Positions 16,122-24,246 of a stretch of 64,000 bases of DNA are shown here, in pieces. The notes under the pieces are model-generated. The model ran no database searches and was not told the DNA's origin. It saw nothing but the letters and a program-made list of their open reading frames with translations. The DNA comes from a virus. Position numbers and translations under genes: made by a program. Position 1 is the first letter of the stretch, and every line of letters begins with the position of its first letter. The stretch covers positions 21,253 through 85,252 of IMG/VR virus record IMGVR_UViG_3300021379_000425; one strand, given 5' to 3'.

Positions 16122-16564
16122 TCTATCAATTCCTTCAATAAACTATTTGAAAGAGAAACCTTCTTTTGATAATCGGAATAAGCCCCTTCGTATTTGCTTT
16201 CCCCGTTAGTAAGAGAAAGCACTTCTTTCATCTTTTTCAATCTCTTTATGTTGCTTTCAATGCTATTTAACGCTCCAATCATGTCAGCAATTAACATGAA
16301 TTCATCTTGTGCGAAATATGTTTTCTCTTCATCAGTTTGAATATGCTCATCCCAATTGTGAATAGGTTTTACTAAAACAACTGTACCTTGTTTTTTTCTC
16401 TCCCACAAATGATGCACTCTATTCATTCTGTGATATACTGTTACTTTTCCTGTATCGGACAAGGAAATCATGTTTCTAAATTCCGCCCATCCTGTCTCAT
16501 CTTTGGCTTTGTCATACAAAGCAACCAATATATTCATCACTTCTTTATCATCGTTTATTCTCAT
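16118..16564 (-). CDS. Possible winged-helix regulator, 148 residues
   Basis: Residues 8-70 look like a winged helix: helix (VMNILVALYDKAKDETG), recognition-like helix (GKVTVYHRMNRVHHLWE) and a wing with KKQGTVVLVKP. A long C-terminal coiled coil follows (DMIGALNSIESNIKRLKKM). The start is the ATG at 16564 after GGGAGAG. It could be a viral transcription factor; the motif is weak. Confidence 0.5.
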   Translation of the reverse strand: MRINDDKEVMNILVALYDKAKDETGWAEFRNMISLSDTGKVTVYHRMNRVHHLWERKKQGTVVLVKPIHNWDEHIQTDEEKTYFAQDEFMLIADMIGALNSIESNIKRLKKMKEVLSLTNGESKYEGAYSDYQKKVSLSNSLLKELIE

Positions 16565-16566
16565 TT

Positions 16567-16806
16567 TTATTCTCTCCCTAGTACTTTGTTTAGGCTGATT
16601 TGTGGGTCGCCTAACACCCATCTAAGTGAGTAGCAGACTCCCTGCAACCCCTTGTAGTCTCTCATGTGTTTCGCTTTCTCCTTCATTGAAGTATTTTTAT
16701 CGTGAATTAATTTTTTGTGCTTCGCCCTTTCAGCCTCAGCGAACTCTAACAACTGGTAGATTTCAGCCCACTCTTTATCGTAAGTGAATCTACTGTCGTC
16801 AATCAT
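16567..16806 (-). CDS. Small charged helical protein, 79 residues
   Basis: Almost wholly helical and Lys/Glu-rich (LLEFAEAERAKHKKLIHDK, MKEKAKHMRDYKG). Start chosen at 16806, six bases after GGTGA; an in-frame ATG at 16812 is the alternative. Overlaps the gene upstream by 8 bases. Function unknown. Confidence 0.5.
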   Translation of the reverse strand: MIDDSRFTYDKEWAEIYQLLEFAEAERAKHKKLIHDKNTSMKEKAKHMRDYKGLQGVCYSLRWVLGDPQISLNKVLGRE

Positions 16807-17089
16807 TTTCATTCACCTCTCTTTCATAGCAGTAAAGACATTCGTAGTTACCGTCTTCATCTTTACCTAGTGTCTTACCACGCCAATATTCATAACAACC
16901 GTGACCGTCATCGGGTCTTTGACATACAGGACACCATCCTGCATGGACAACCATGTGTTGATAATACTGCCATTCAAGAAGACCGTAGCCATCAATCAAG
17001 TGTTTAACTATTACATCCTTCCAGTCGGACATGTACCTATGGTAATCTTCTTCTTTGGTGCATTCAGCCCATTCAGGTTTGTCAATCAT
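16799..17089 (-). CDS. Zinc-ribbon protein, 96 residues
   Basis: The helical, acidic N-terminus (EEDYHRYMSDWKDVIVKHL) is followed by CPVCQRPDDGHGC and CLYCYE, a four- or five-Cys zinc site. Coupled by ATGA. No family recognised. Confidence 0.55.
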   Translation of the reverse strand: MIDKPEWAECTKEEDYHRYMSDWKDVIVKHLIDGYGLLEWQYYQHMVVHAGWCPVCQRPDDGHGCYEYWRGKTLGKDEDGNYECLYCYEREVNEND

Positions 17090-17427
17090 CTTAATTCCTC
17101 AGCAATTGTTTCGTCTATTCCATCCATGAATACAGGTGCATCAATAGCCTCTAAATATCGGTTCAAGTCATGCTCGAAATGTTCTATGTGGTCATCATAT
17201 ACCTTCTGTGCTAACTCAACACATTCTTTCATTCTCTTTATCGCATAATTGAAATCGTGGTACACCTCTTCATAATCATCCATGTTACAATCACCAGTAT
17301 CTCTCACTGTTTCCCTAACTTGTGAAGAAGACTCCTTCACTTTACTGAATGCTTCGTCAATCAATTGTTGGTATCTCACTAAGCGACTCTCTAAGAATCG
17401 CAATTTGTTAGTCAAGAAATCATTCAT
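17086..17427 (-). CDS. Coiled-coil protein, 113 residues
   Basis: Two long helices (FLTNKLRFLESRLVRYQQL and AIKRMKECVELAQKVYDDH), probably an antiparallel coiled coil, with an acidic tail. Start at 17427 overlaps the upstream stop as ATGA. Function unknown. Confidence 0.55.
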   Translation of the reverse strand: MNDFLTNKLRFLESRLVRYQQLIDEAFSKVKESSSQVRETVRDTGDCNMDDYEEVYHDFNYAIKRMKECVELAQKVYDDHIEHFEHDLNRYLEAIDAPVFMDGIDETIAEELR

Positions 17428-18002
17428 GCCCATTCCTCAGCGAAAGCACTATCATCAAACAGGTCAGCCTCATCATGCTTACGCAAGGGCAGTAGTAGCG
17501 AAGGCTTCATGTTCTTGATTTTCTTTACTGCATCCTCAAACCCATCGGGTAACTCGAATAGATATTCCTCGTCTTCGTCAATCAGCCCTGCATCCTTACC
17601 ATCAAGGAAAGCAATGTACGGTAGTATCATTGACTTACCCTCATCATCTACAAAGATGTCTTTGTCAATCTTGTACTCGGACTGTATCTCTACACGGAAG
17701 TTATTGTTAACGCCATCAACAACTGTATGAGGTATCAACATCACCCACGACATAGGTACATCGTGGAAGTTAGCAATGTGTTGTAATGTATGAACTAACT
17801 TGAACTTGACAGTCATGTTATCTTCCAGTGCCTCCAAAACAAATGTTTGTGTGGGATGAAAGGGATGCTTACTCGAATTACTTTTGAGTAGTGCTTTGTT
17901 GTGAAACTTCATTTCATCAAGCAAAGTATTCATCCACTTAGGCATACCATAAGATGAATCCATGTCATCATACAGTTGTTTTATTTTCTCGGTAAAAGTC
18001 AT
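17424..18002 (-). CDS. Unknown 192-residue protein
   Basis: An N-terminal helical part (FTEKIKQLYDDMD) is followed by a beta-rich core (MTVKFKLVHTLQHI, SWVMLIPHTVVDG, NFRVEIQSEYKI) and an acidic C-terminus. No catalytic motif is seen. Ends EEWA at an ATGA junction; starts within the EDEEE* junction of the upstream gene. Confidence 0.55.
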   Translation of the reverse strand: MTFTEKIKQLYDDMDSSYGMPKWMNTLLDEMKFHNKALLKSNSSKHPFHPTQTFVLEALEDNMTVKFKLVHTLQHIANFHDVPMSWVMLIPHTVVDGVNNNFRVEIQSEYKIDKDIFVDDEGKSMILPYIAFLDGKDAGLIDEDEEYLFELPDGFEDAVKKIKNMKPSLLLPLRKHDEADLFDDSAFAEEWA

Positions 18003-18442
18003 TCCTCTTCATCCTCCATTACAAATCTGTTCTCATCCAATTCAGTGACGAGTCCTTCCTCAGTAGCGAAGTTAATCAGTGCGTTAGCACCCATATCCTT
18101 CTCATTCAAATCGAATTGCCATGCGTTGTCTTTGTTACCATTGTTGTCTGCAATATCCAAATACAATTGATAGCCGTCATTGTATTTGTACACAATCATG
18201 TGTCCACGCAAGTAGTCTTTCGCATTGGTAGCAAGAGACTCAACAGCGTATTCAAGGTAAGAGTTGTAGTCAATAGTAACACCCTGTGGTAGAGTGAGGT
18301 TGACTGCGAACCCGTACTCTCTATTGTATTCTGTTTCAGCATAACCTTGTATGTGAAGTGCTGATACACCGTTCACCATCTTCAATTGTAGTATTGCTTC
18401 GCCTTTCGTTAGTTCTTTTTGTTTATACCATTCGTCATTCAT
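17999..18442 (-). CDS. Unknown 147-residue protein
   Basis: Beta-rich with repeated aromatic strands (HIQGYAETEYNREYGFAV, KDYLRGHMIVYKYNDGYQLYL), perhaps a single barrel or sandwich. The ATG at 18442 is used, with GGAGAG at the right distance; a GTG at 18451 is possible. Ends EDEEE. Function unknown. Confidence 0.55.
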   Translation of the reverse strand: MNDEWYKQKELTKGEAILQLKMVNGVSALHIQGYAETEYNREYGFAVNLTLPQGVTIDYNSYLEYAVESLATNAKDYLRGHMIVYKYNDGYQLYLDIADNNGNKDNAWQFDLNEKDMGANALINFATEEGLVTELDENRFVMEDEEE

Positions 18443-18447
18443 TTTAT

Positions 18448-19575
18448 TCACTCTCCTTGTTGTGTTACTCCTTTAAACCAATTATTAATGCTGATACTGT
18501 CAATTGAATTTTGGTACACTTTGTACTTACCTCTCAATATGTCTTGATGCATTTGTGAAGGTGTAGGTAAGGTTTCAACCTCAGCCTCACCTTTCAACTC
18601 TATTTTATTAGTACGCTCAAGAACTTCACTGTATTCTATTGTACTTGCGAATGAATCTGCATCTGCTTTGTCAATAAATGATTTAACAGTAATGTTCTTA
18701 GTCGAATTATTATGATGAGTGATGTTGTTCTTGGCGTAGTAACTGTATGTAGAGAACTCCATGTAACCTCTTGAAACGCTCATTTGCACATCGTATTGTG
18801 ATATGGTATTCTCATTACCCAGTGGCTTCCAGCCGTGAACAGGTGTTTGTAATCCGTAGTGGGTGTTGTATCTTAGCGGAGTGTACACCCAGCCGTTAAC
18901 TACATCACCCTCTTTTCTCACTTTACCAGTAGCAGAAATATGCTTAGTTCTTATCTCATTGAGCCAGCCCCAAGAGTTCCATTTGAATTTACGACCCCTG
19001 CCTTGAGTAACTTGTGTGACTGAGCCACCTCTTTTCATTCTGTTGAGAGAGTTGTTGATTTTCTTGAGTACATCTTTTTCATCAACTGAGTTGATGAGTG
19101 TACGCATGACTGGTTGAGCAAGGTCAAGGTCTACATCAATATTCATTGAAGTCCAATAGTAACTACCTTTGTAAGCAAGTCTAACTCGGTTGTTAGAATA
19201 ATCATGTGGTGAGATGTGTAACCTACTACTCCATCTTGATGTAGGATGGTTTCTGTGAATCATCTGTCCACCCTTGTCGTATACCCATGTGAGTACACCT
19301 TCAATCTTAGTAGTAGCAATCAGCCCAGCCTCAACCAAGTATGCAATCTTAGTGTGCCTGTTAATTAGTTCACTAGCAGTTGGTTCTGCTTCCATGCCCA
19401 ATGTAATCATGCTGTATCTAACTGCTGAATCCATTGCACAATGGTCGCCATACTTACCAGTCAGCATACCAATAGCAAGAGTATTGATTGCTTCGTCAGT
19501 AGTGAAGCCTACGCTATCACCAATCACTCCAAGTTCTTTCCATGTTTGTCCGTTTTCATATCCACTGTAATACAT
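18448..19575 (-). CDS. Unknown 375-residue protein heading its operon
   Basis: Not recognised. The N-terminal third contains an apparent helix-turn-helix region (FTTDEAINTLAIGML, AYLVEAGLIATTKIEG). The middle is Trp/Tyr-rich beta (WSSRLHISPHDYSNNRVRL) and the C-terminus basic. GGAAGTGA lies before the ATG. It is the first gene behind promoter copy 4. A DNA-binding regulator is possible but unproven. Confidence 0.6.
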   Translation of the reverse strand: MYYSGYENGQTWKELGVIGDSVGFTTDEAINTLAIGMLTGKYGDHCAMDSAVRYSMITLGMEAEPTASELINRHTKIAYLVEAGLIATTKIEGVLTWVYDKGGQMIHRNHPTSRWSSRLHISPHDYSNNRVRLAYKGSYYWTSMNIDVDLDLAQPVMRTLINSVDEKDVLKKINNSLNRMKRGGSVTQVTQGRGRKFKWNSWGWLNEIRTKHISATGKVRKEGDVVNGWVYTPLRYNTHYGLQTPVHGWKPLGNENTISQYDVQMSVSRGYMEFSTYSYYAKNNITHHNNSTKNITVKSFIDKADADSFASTIEYSEVLERTNKIELKGEAEVETLPTPSQMHQDILRGKYKVYQNSIDSISINNWFKGVTQQGE

Positions 19576-19607
19576 TCTTTCACTTCCTTTTGTTTCATCT
19601 CTCTTTT

Positions 19608-19627
19608 CTTTATCAGTTTAAATAGTC
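19608..19627 (-). promoter_or_regulatory. Conserved archaeal promoter cassette, copy 4
   Basis: Exact copy of the 20-bp cassette. The TATA centre is about 44 bases from the start at 19575, the same spacing as copy 2; both leaders begin AAAGAAAAGAGAGATGAAA. Confidence 0.85.
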
Positions 19628-19638
19628 AGTAATTAATT

Positions 19639-19935
19639 TCATTCAATCATCTCCATTTCGTCAAAGTCAAAGTTATCCCAAAGAGTATGACCTGCCCAGC
19701 ATACTCCCATTTCACTTATCATGTTATTATCGAGAAGTAGTTCTTTGTTCTCACACAATAAGGCATACATCTCTTCAACATTATCCATGATGTTTGAAAA
19801 GAACCCGTAATTATCAAGGTGTTCTATTGCGAATAAGTCCGCAAGTGTCCATGCTTCATCATTGACTTCAATGGGTGCTTCGTCTTCGTCTTTGAAGTTG
19901 CTTCGTAGTATTGATATTAGTTCTTCTTTGTTCAT
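19639..19935 (-). CDS. MNKEEL paralogue A, 98 residues
   Basis: A small acidic helical protein closely related to the gene at 23347-23643: both share MNKEELI, EAPIEVNDE.WTLADLFA, LLCENKELLLDNNMISE and LWDNFDFD. No known domain is recognised. Some leucine-rich acidic proteins mimic DNA or bind regulators, but that is only speculation here. Confidence 0.65.
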   Translation of the reverse strand: MNKEELISILRSNFKDEDEAPIEVNDEAWTLADLFAIEHLDNYGFFSNIMDNVEEMYALLCENKELLLDNNMISEMGVCWAGHTLWDNFDFDEMEMIE

Positions 19936-19939
19936 TCTT

Positions 19940-20335
19940 TCATCTCCTAGTTAGATACCTTTCATCAATCCCTGTGAGGAATGACCTTATCTCCGCCTTA
20001 GTCATTTTTTCGGCTATCGACCATCCACCGACATACGAGCCATCATTAGGAATCCGACTCTTTACTGCATCCCATACGCATTCAGCCCAGTTCATACCGT
20101 AGGGTTCATCACGCCACTTGCCGTATGCGAAACCGTGGGCTACATCATAAGGGTTTAATCTCCATTCTTGGTCTTCCCACAAACTATCCGTCCATCCATT
20201 CACATAATCCCTAATCTCGGAATAAGGAAGATGCCATGTCAAAGTAACAAGGTGTTCTTCTTCCTCGCCTTCTGCTATTATGTGGTCTTTTCCATCTTCA
20301 AATATGAAATACATACTCTCTTTTTTGTTAGTCAT
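19940..20335 (-). CDS. Unknown 131-residue protein
   Basis: Trp- and Asp-rich, mixed alpha/beta (HLVTLTWHLPYSEIRDYVNG, EPYGMNWAECVWDAVKSRI). No Cys cluster or nucleotide-binding loop. Function unknown; co-directional with paralogue A. Confidence 0.55.
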   Translation of the reverse strand: MTNKKESMYFIFEDGKDHIIAEGEEEEHLVTLTWHLPYSEIRDYVNGWTDSLWEDQEWRLNPYDVAHGFAYGKWRDEPYGMNWAECVWDAVKSRIPNDGSYVGGWSIAEKMTKAEIRSFLTGIDERYLTRR

Positions 20336-20337
20336 TC

Positions 20338-20514
20338 TTAATCCTCCAATGGGATAACTTCTGTAATGTTACCACACATGGGGCAAAAGATACGGTCTGC
20401 TCCGTCACCGTATATGTCATCCCAAATGTATAACAGTTCTTTCAATAGTTCTTTCATTCCACCATTGCTTCCGCAATTGTTACATTTTATTTCATCTACA
20501 TCATCTGTTCTCAT
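20338..20514 (-). CDS. Small zinc-ribbon protein, 58 residues
   Basis: CNNCGSN near the N-terminus and CPMCGN near the C-terminus, separated by a helix, give a minimal zinc ribbon. The start at 20514 overlaps the KEEEE* end of the gene upstream as ATGA. Confidence 0.6.
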   Translation of the reverse strand: MRTDDVDEIKCNNCGSNGGMKELLKELLYIWDDIYGDGADRIFCPMCGNITEVIPLED

Positions 20515-20789
20515 TCTTCTTCCTCCTTTCTTATCCATCCATCTTCTTCTGTGTATGTGTACAATTCTTTGAGAAGTATGTAACCATCCTGTTCAACATA
20601 CTCATCGGGTAATGGTTCGTACAAATCAATCAGCCGATAGTCGTCAAGACACACATTGTAATTTTCAACACCATCCCAAAGAGCATTGCCACTTAGAACC
20701 ATTTCTATCAATTGTTCTTTGCTGTATTTTCGATACTCTTTTTTCCTTTTCTCGATGTATTCTAATTTCTTTCTTGTTTCTTCCTTCAT
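20511..20789 (-). CDS. Unknown small charged protein, 92 residues
   Basis: A basic N-terminal helix (EETRKKLEYIEKRKKEYRKY) followed by an acidic Tyr-rich C-terminal half ending KEEEE. Directly coupled by ATGA to the SNF2 gene upstream, so it may be produced along with it. No family recognised. Confidence 0.55.
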   Translation of the reverse strand: MKEETRKKLEYIEKRKKEYRKYSKEQLIEMVLSGNALWDGVENYNVCLDDYRLIDLYEPLPDEYVEQDGYILLKELYTYTEEDGWIRKEEEE

Positions 20790-23350
20790 GCTTTCACCTT
20801 CTTTATCTTTCCAAAGTCAGCAGGTAAGTCACCTGCATCAATCATTGATTCAATCAATGCTTTGGCAATACCTTCTCTTTGTCCGATGTCGCCTCCATCT
20901 AGTACTGCCTTGACGACCCTTCTTTTCTGCTCTACAACATAGTCAAACTTCTCGTCAATGGTCTTAGCCACTGAGAGATAGACTGCGTGTACTGATTGTG
21001 ATTCTTGACCGATACGGTTGACTCTATCTTCTGCTTGCTCTTCCCATGCAGGAGTCCATTCTCTCTCAACGAAGAGAACTGTATCGGCTGATGTGAGTGT
21101 GATACCTTCCTTAGCGGCTACCGTAGCGCATACGATAACATCTAACTTGTTTGCTTGGAATGCCTCAACCATTTGCTGACGCTTCTCGGCTGATTGCTCC
21201 CCAACGATTACACCAACTCTCAAGTTGGTTTCTTTCAGTTGAAGTGTGATGCCCTTGAGTACATCTCGATGATGTGCAAAGACAACGATGGGCTTACTAG
21301 TGATGTTGTTGTACTCCTTGATGTAGTCAACTGCTGAATCAACTTTGATGAGTCCACATTCATGCCTCAACGCTGTAAGCATGTTCAACACGAATCCCTT
21401 TGGAATGCTACCTTCTCTTGCATACATCTCGTAGTCTTCAAGCCATGCTCGATGAAGGTCATTGTATCTCTTGAGGTTGGTCTTGCTTGGTTGCACTGTA
21501 TTGATTGTCCTTACCTTGTCGGGTAGTTCATCCAGTACCTCTTTCTTGAGCCTACGAATACAGAAGTCTCTTGTTCTATGATGCAACTCTTCTGTGTTGC
21601 TTGCACCGTTGAAATCCCAGCCAAAGCCAGTCTGTTGTCCGTCACAGTATGTGATACCGTAGTTGAAGAATGAAGGGAATTCATTCGGTCTAAGTAAGTT
21701 GAGTGTAGTGAAGAACTCGTTTGGTCTGTTGGTTATCGCAGTACCACTCAAGCAAAGGATGTGTTCCGATGCTTGAGCAATCTCAAGGGTTGCCTGTGTT
21801 CTTTGTGCCTTACTGTTCTTGAGATAGTGCGACTCGTCACAGACTACAATGTTGAATCCATAGTCAAGCAATTGTTCCATTCTACCCTTGATGATGTCGT
21901 AGTTACATACAATGATGTCAGCCTGTGGCATTGCACCTTTACGCCCTTCCAGTACCTCAGCAGTGAGGCTAGGCATCCATGCTTGACACTCCTTCTTCCA
22001 GTTGTACTTGACAGAAGCAGGTGCGACAATGAGGGCAGGTAACTTGTCAGTGTTGAGTGCGATGTGTGCAATGGCTTGGATAGTCTTTCCAACTCCCATG
22101 TCATCACCAATCAAACATCTTCCACCAGCCAATTCAGCAAAGCGAACACCGACATACTGGAACGGGTATAACTGACGGTCATCGGGGAATACCTTCGACA
22201 GTTTGGCATCCATTTGAGCAATCAGTTCTTCATCAGCCAGTGCCGATGCACCACTGATAGCGATTCGCTGACCTCTCTCTTCCATGTATGTACCGATTTG
22301 CGGAATGTCCTCAAGCATCTCGTACAAGTCATAGAGAACAGTGTTAGTGTTGTCGTTAGTGTACGCTTGCTCAAGTCTATCCATGAAAGCACCAGCCTCG
22401 CCAATTGAGATAGACCATGTTTTCTTGTTTGGATTGTATTTCCGCCCTTGCGTATCTTTGATTAGAGCAATAAGTCTCTCGTTGTATGGGAAAGCCATCT
22501 CTAGTGATGTACCCTTGAGTTCAACTGCCATGACAACCTCTTCCTTCTTTGGCTTCGCAGTACCACTTTCAGTAGTTTGTTGCACACTGGCTAGAGTGGT
22601 AGGACATGCCCAGTATTTTGTTCCCGAATAAATCAACTCCACAGCCCTCGCCAGTACACTATCATCATTCTGTAATGTCCACAGTTTGCGTGTGCCATCA
22701 TACTTACACGCAGGGAATCCCAGTCTACTCTTGAGCAAGTTGTTCACCTGCGGGTCATACGGATAGTGTAGTGCAATTCTTTTACTGGTGAATTCTTTTC
22801 CGTACCTGTTAGTCCATACATCATCCACGCATGAGAATCTAATCAGCATACTGCTCGGTGGTTTCCACTCGGCTACCTTCTGTTCCATCAATGCTCTCGC
22901 CTCATCAACCTCGATGTCGAATGCTTCTGCAACTCTAAGCAAGTTCTTCTCATCGTATCTTACTTCCAACTTTTTGTTCAGTCTTCTTTCTGTGGCGTGC
23001 CATAGTACATGTTGTCTTTTCTTCTCAGCCTCTTGCTTGGCGTGAAGGATTGCTTGCTGTTGCTCATACACACGCTTGGCTTCTTCGCCTTCTTTCTTTA
23101 GTCGTGAAATAAATTCAAGGGCATCGTCATCCAGTCCTGCATCCTGCAAGAGTGTAGGCAGTTGTGTGTTACGATACTTGTAGAATCTCTCGCTTGCTTC
23201 AACCATGTCTTTCATATCAAGAGTGTCTTGATGCGCCAGCCTGTTGAAGAAAGGATAGTCAGGTTTGTTTGCACCAGTATCATCCTTGTGGTCGGGCGCA
23301 CCATATCCTACAAAGGTGCGAATCATCTTGTGTAGTTTTAGTTCATTCAT
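20786..23350 (-). CDS. SNF2-family ATPase with HARP-like repeats (SMARCAL1-like)
   Basis: An 854-residue superfamily 2 DNA translocase. The N-terminal part has a coiled coil (about 80-115). Two similar beta-alpha units follow at about 192-228 and 285-316 (HYPYDP..VNNLLKSR, AFPYNERLIALIKD, each ending in a Trp strand), resembling HARP domains of SMARCAL1/ZRANB3. The helicase core starts near 390: Walker A DDMGVGKT at 416-423, DESH at 505-508, motif III SGTAITNRP, and motif VI QAEDRVNRIGQ. It would rewind or remodel forks, fitting a replication-restart role. Coupled by ATGA to small genes on both sides. Confidence 0.9.
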   Translation of the reverse strand: MNELKLHKMIRTFVGYGAPDHKDDTGANKPDYPFFNRLAHQDTLDMKDMVEASERFYKYRNTQLPTLLQDAGLDDDALEFISRLKKEGEEAKRVYEQQQAILHAKQEAEKKRQHVLWHATERRLNKKLEVRYDEKNLLRVAEAFDIEVDEARALMEQKVAEWKPPSSMLIRFSCVDDVWTNRYGKEFTSKRIALHYPYDPQVNNLLKSRLGFPACKYDGTRKLWTLQNDDSVLARAVELIYSGTKYWACPTTLASVQQTTESGTAKPKKEEVVMAVELKGTSLEMAFPYNERLIALIKDTQGRKYNPNKKTWSISIGEAGAFMDRLEQAYTNDNTNTVLYDLYEMLEDIPQIGTYMEERGQRIAISGASALADEELIAQMDAKLSKVFPDDRQLYPFQYVGVRFAELAGGRCLIGDDMGVGKTIQAIAHIALNTDKLPALIVAPASVKYNWKKECQAWMPSLTAEVLEGRKGAMPQADIIVCNYDIIKGRMEQLLDYGFNIVVCDESHYLKNSKAQRTQATLEIAQASEHILCLSGTAITNRPNEFFTTLNLLRPNEFPSFFNYGITYCDGQQTGFGWDFNGASNTEELHHRTRDFCIRRLKKEVLDELPDKVRTINTVQPSKTNLKRYNDLHRAWLEDYEMYAREGSIPKGFVLNMLTALRHECGLIKVDSAVDYIKEYNNITSKPIVVFAHHRDVLKGITLQLKETNLRVGVIVGEQSAEKRQQMVEAFQANKLDVIVCATVAAKEGITLTSADTVLFVEREWTPAWEEQAEDRVNRIGQESQSVHAVYLSVAKTIDEKFDYVVEQKRRVVKAVLDGGDIGQREGIAKALIESMIDAGDLPADFGKIKKVKA

Positions 23351-23643
23351 TCAATCAACTCCATTTTGTAGTATAAGTCAAAGTCAAAGTTATCCCAAAG
23401 AGGATAGCCCGAATTGTTTCTTGCCGATTCACTTATCATGTTGTTGTCGAGAAGTAGTTCTTTGTTCTCGCACAACAAAACATACATCGCTTTAACATCT
23501 GTCATGTAAAATCCATCACAGGCATTGTTTAGGTACTGTCGTGCGAACAAGTCAGCGAGTGTCCACTGTTCATCATTCACCTCAATAGGTGCTTCATCAT
23601 CATAGTTGCTTTGTAATGTTTTTATTAGTTCTTCTTTGTTCAT
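23347..23643 (-). CDS. MNKEEL paralogue B, 98 residues
   Basis: Same family as 19639-19935, with the same four conserved blocks and the same C-terminal aromatic-acidic patch ending LIE. It precedes the SNF2 gene and overlaps it by ATGA. The pair of paralogues therefore flanks the SNF2 segment at 19.6 and 23.6 kb. Confidence 0.65.
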   Translation of the reverse strand: MNKEELIKTLQSNYDDEAPIEVNDEQWTLADLFARQYLNNACDGFYMTDVKAMYVLLCENKELLLDNNMISESARNNSGYPLWDNFDFDLYYKMELIE

Positions 23644-23831
23644 TCAATCATCTCCCTGTGTTGTTCATGGAAGTCGGGTACAAGTGAATGCTTGATATTG
23701 CTAAGGCACTCCATCGCTTTCATCACATCTGTATCGTAACCATGTAATCCATCATCAAGCATCCTAGTAGATACACCAAATATCTTCCAAAGGATGTCAT
23801 TGATTTCTATTGCATGTTTCATTTCATTCAT
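23640..23831 (-). CDS. Unknown small protein, 63 residues
   Basis: His- and Met-rich helical peptide (MKHAIEINDILWKIFGV, DVMKAMECLSNIKHSLV). The start at 23831 overlaps the upstream stop; a longer frame to 23885 lies inside that gene. Function unknown. Confidence 0.5.
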   Translation of the reverse strand: MNEMKHAIEINDILWKIFGVSTRMLDDGLHGYDTDVMKAMECLSNIKHSLVPDFHEQHREMIE

Positions 23832-24003
23832 ATGTATCACCGTGTTGGAACTCACTCTCCTTCTGTCTGTCTCTAGCATCCACAAGTGTTCTGTTGTAGT
23901 TGCCTATTGAATCCATTATCTCTCTTAGGTTAGTCATGCTCAGGTCATTCCTGTCCAGCCACCTAAGCACATATATTGCTAGTTGTTGTGTATCATCATT
24001 CAT
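23824..24003 (-). CDS. Small helical protein, 59 residues
   Basis: Begins MNDDTQQLAIYVLRWLDRND; mostly helix with charged residues. First gene behind promoter copy 5, with its ATG about 30 bases from the TATA centre. A GTG at 24012 would lie upstream of the expected transcript start and is rejected. Confidence 0.5.
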   Translation of the reverse strand: MNDDTQQLAIYVLRWLDRNDLSMTNLREIMDSIGNYNRTLVDARDRQKESEFQHGDTYE

Positions 24004-24021
24004 TGTTATCACTTCTCAATT

Positions 24022-24041
24022 CTTTATCAGTTTAAATAGTC
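24022..24041 (-). promoter_or_regulatory. Conserved archaeal promoter cassette, copy 5
   Basis: Exact copy of the cassette, directly after the stop of the gene at 24043-24246. The leader GAATTGAGAAGTGATAACA is nearly the same as at copies 6 and 7. Confidence 0.85.
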
Positions 24042-24042
24042 T

Positions 24043-24246
24043 TCATTCTTCTTCATCGTTTTTGGTAGGATTGACATGCCAGTACTCTTCACTGTCTTGT
24101 AAGTCATCTTCATTCACTTCCTCAATGTAATGTGCTTCACGCCATTCTTCATCGTGTGAATCATAGTGTGCCTTTGCTTCTTTGTAGGTAGCAAACGGGC
24201 CATCGGACTCTCCACTCTTGATGTGTGTTACCATGTACTCAATCAC
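24043..24246 (-). CDS. Unknown small acidic protein, 67 residues
   Basis: Starts with GTG at 24246 seven bases after GGAGG, overlapping the upstream stop as GTGA. The N-terminal beta-alpha unit (YMVTHIKSGESDGPFATYKE) resembles short phage proteins that present one sheet and helix; the tail is acidic (NDEEE). Function unknown. Confidence 0.55.
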   Translation of the reverse strand: MIEYMVTHIKSGESDGPFATYKEAKAHYDSHDEEWREAHYIEEVNEDDLQDSEEYWHVNPTKNDEEE

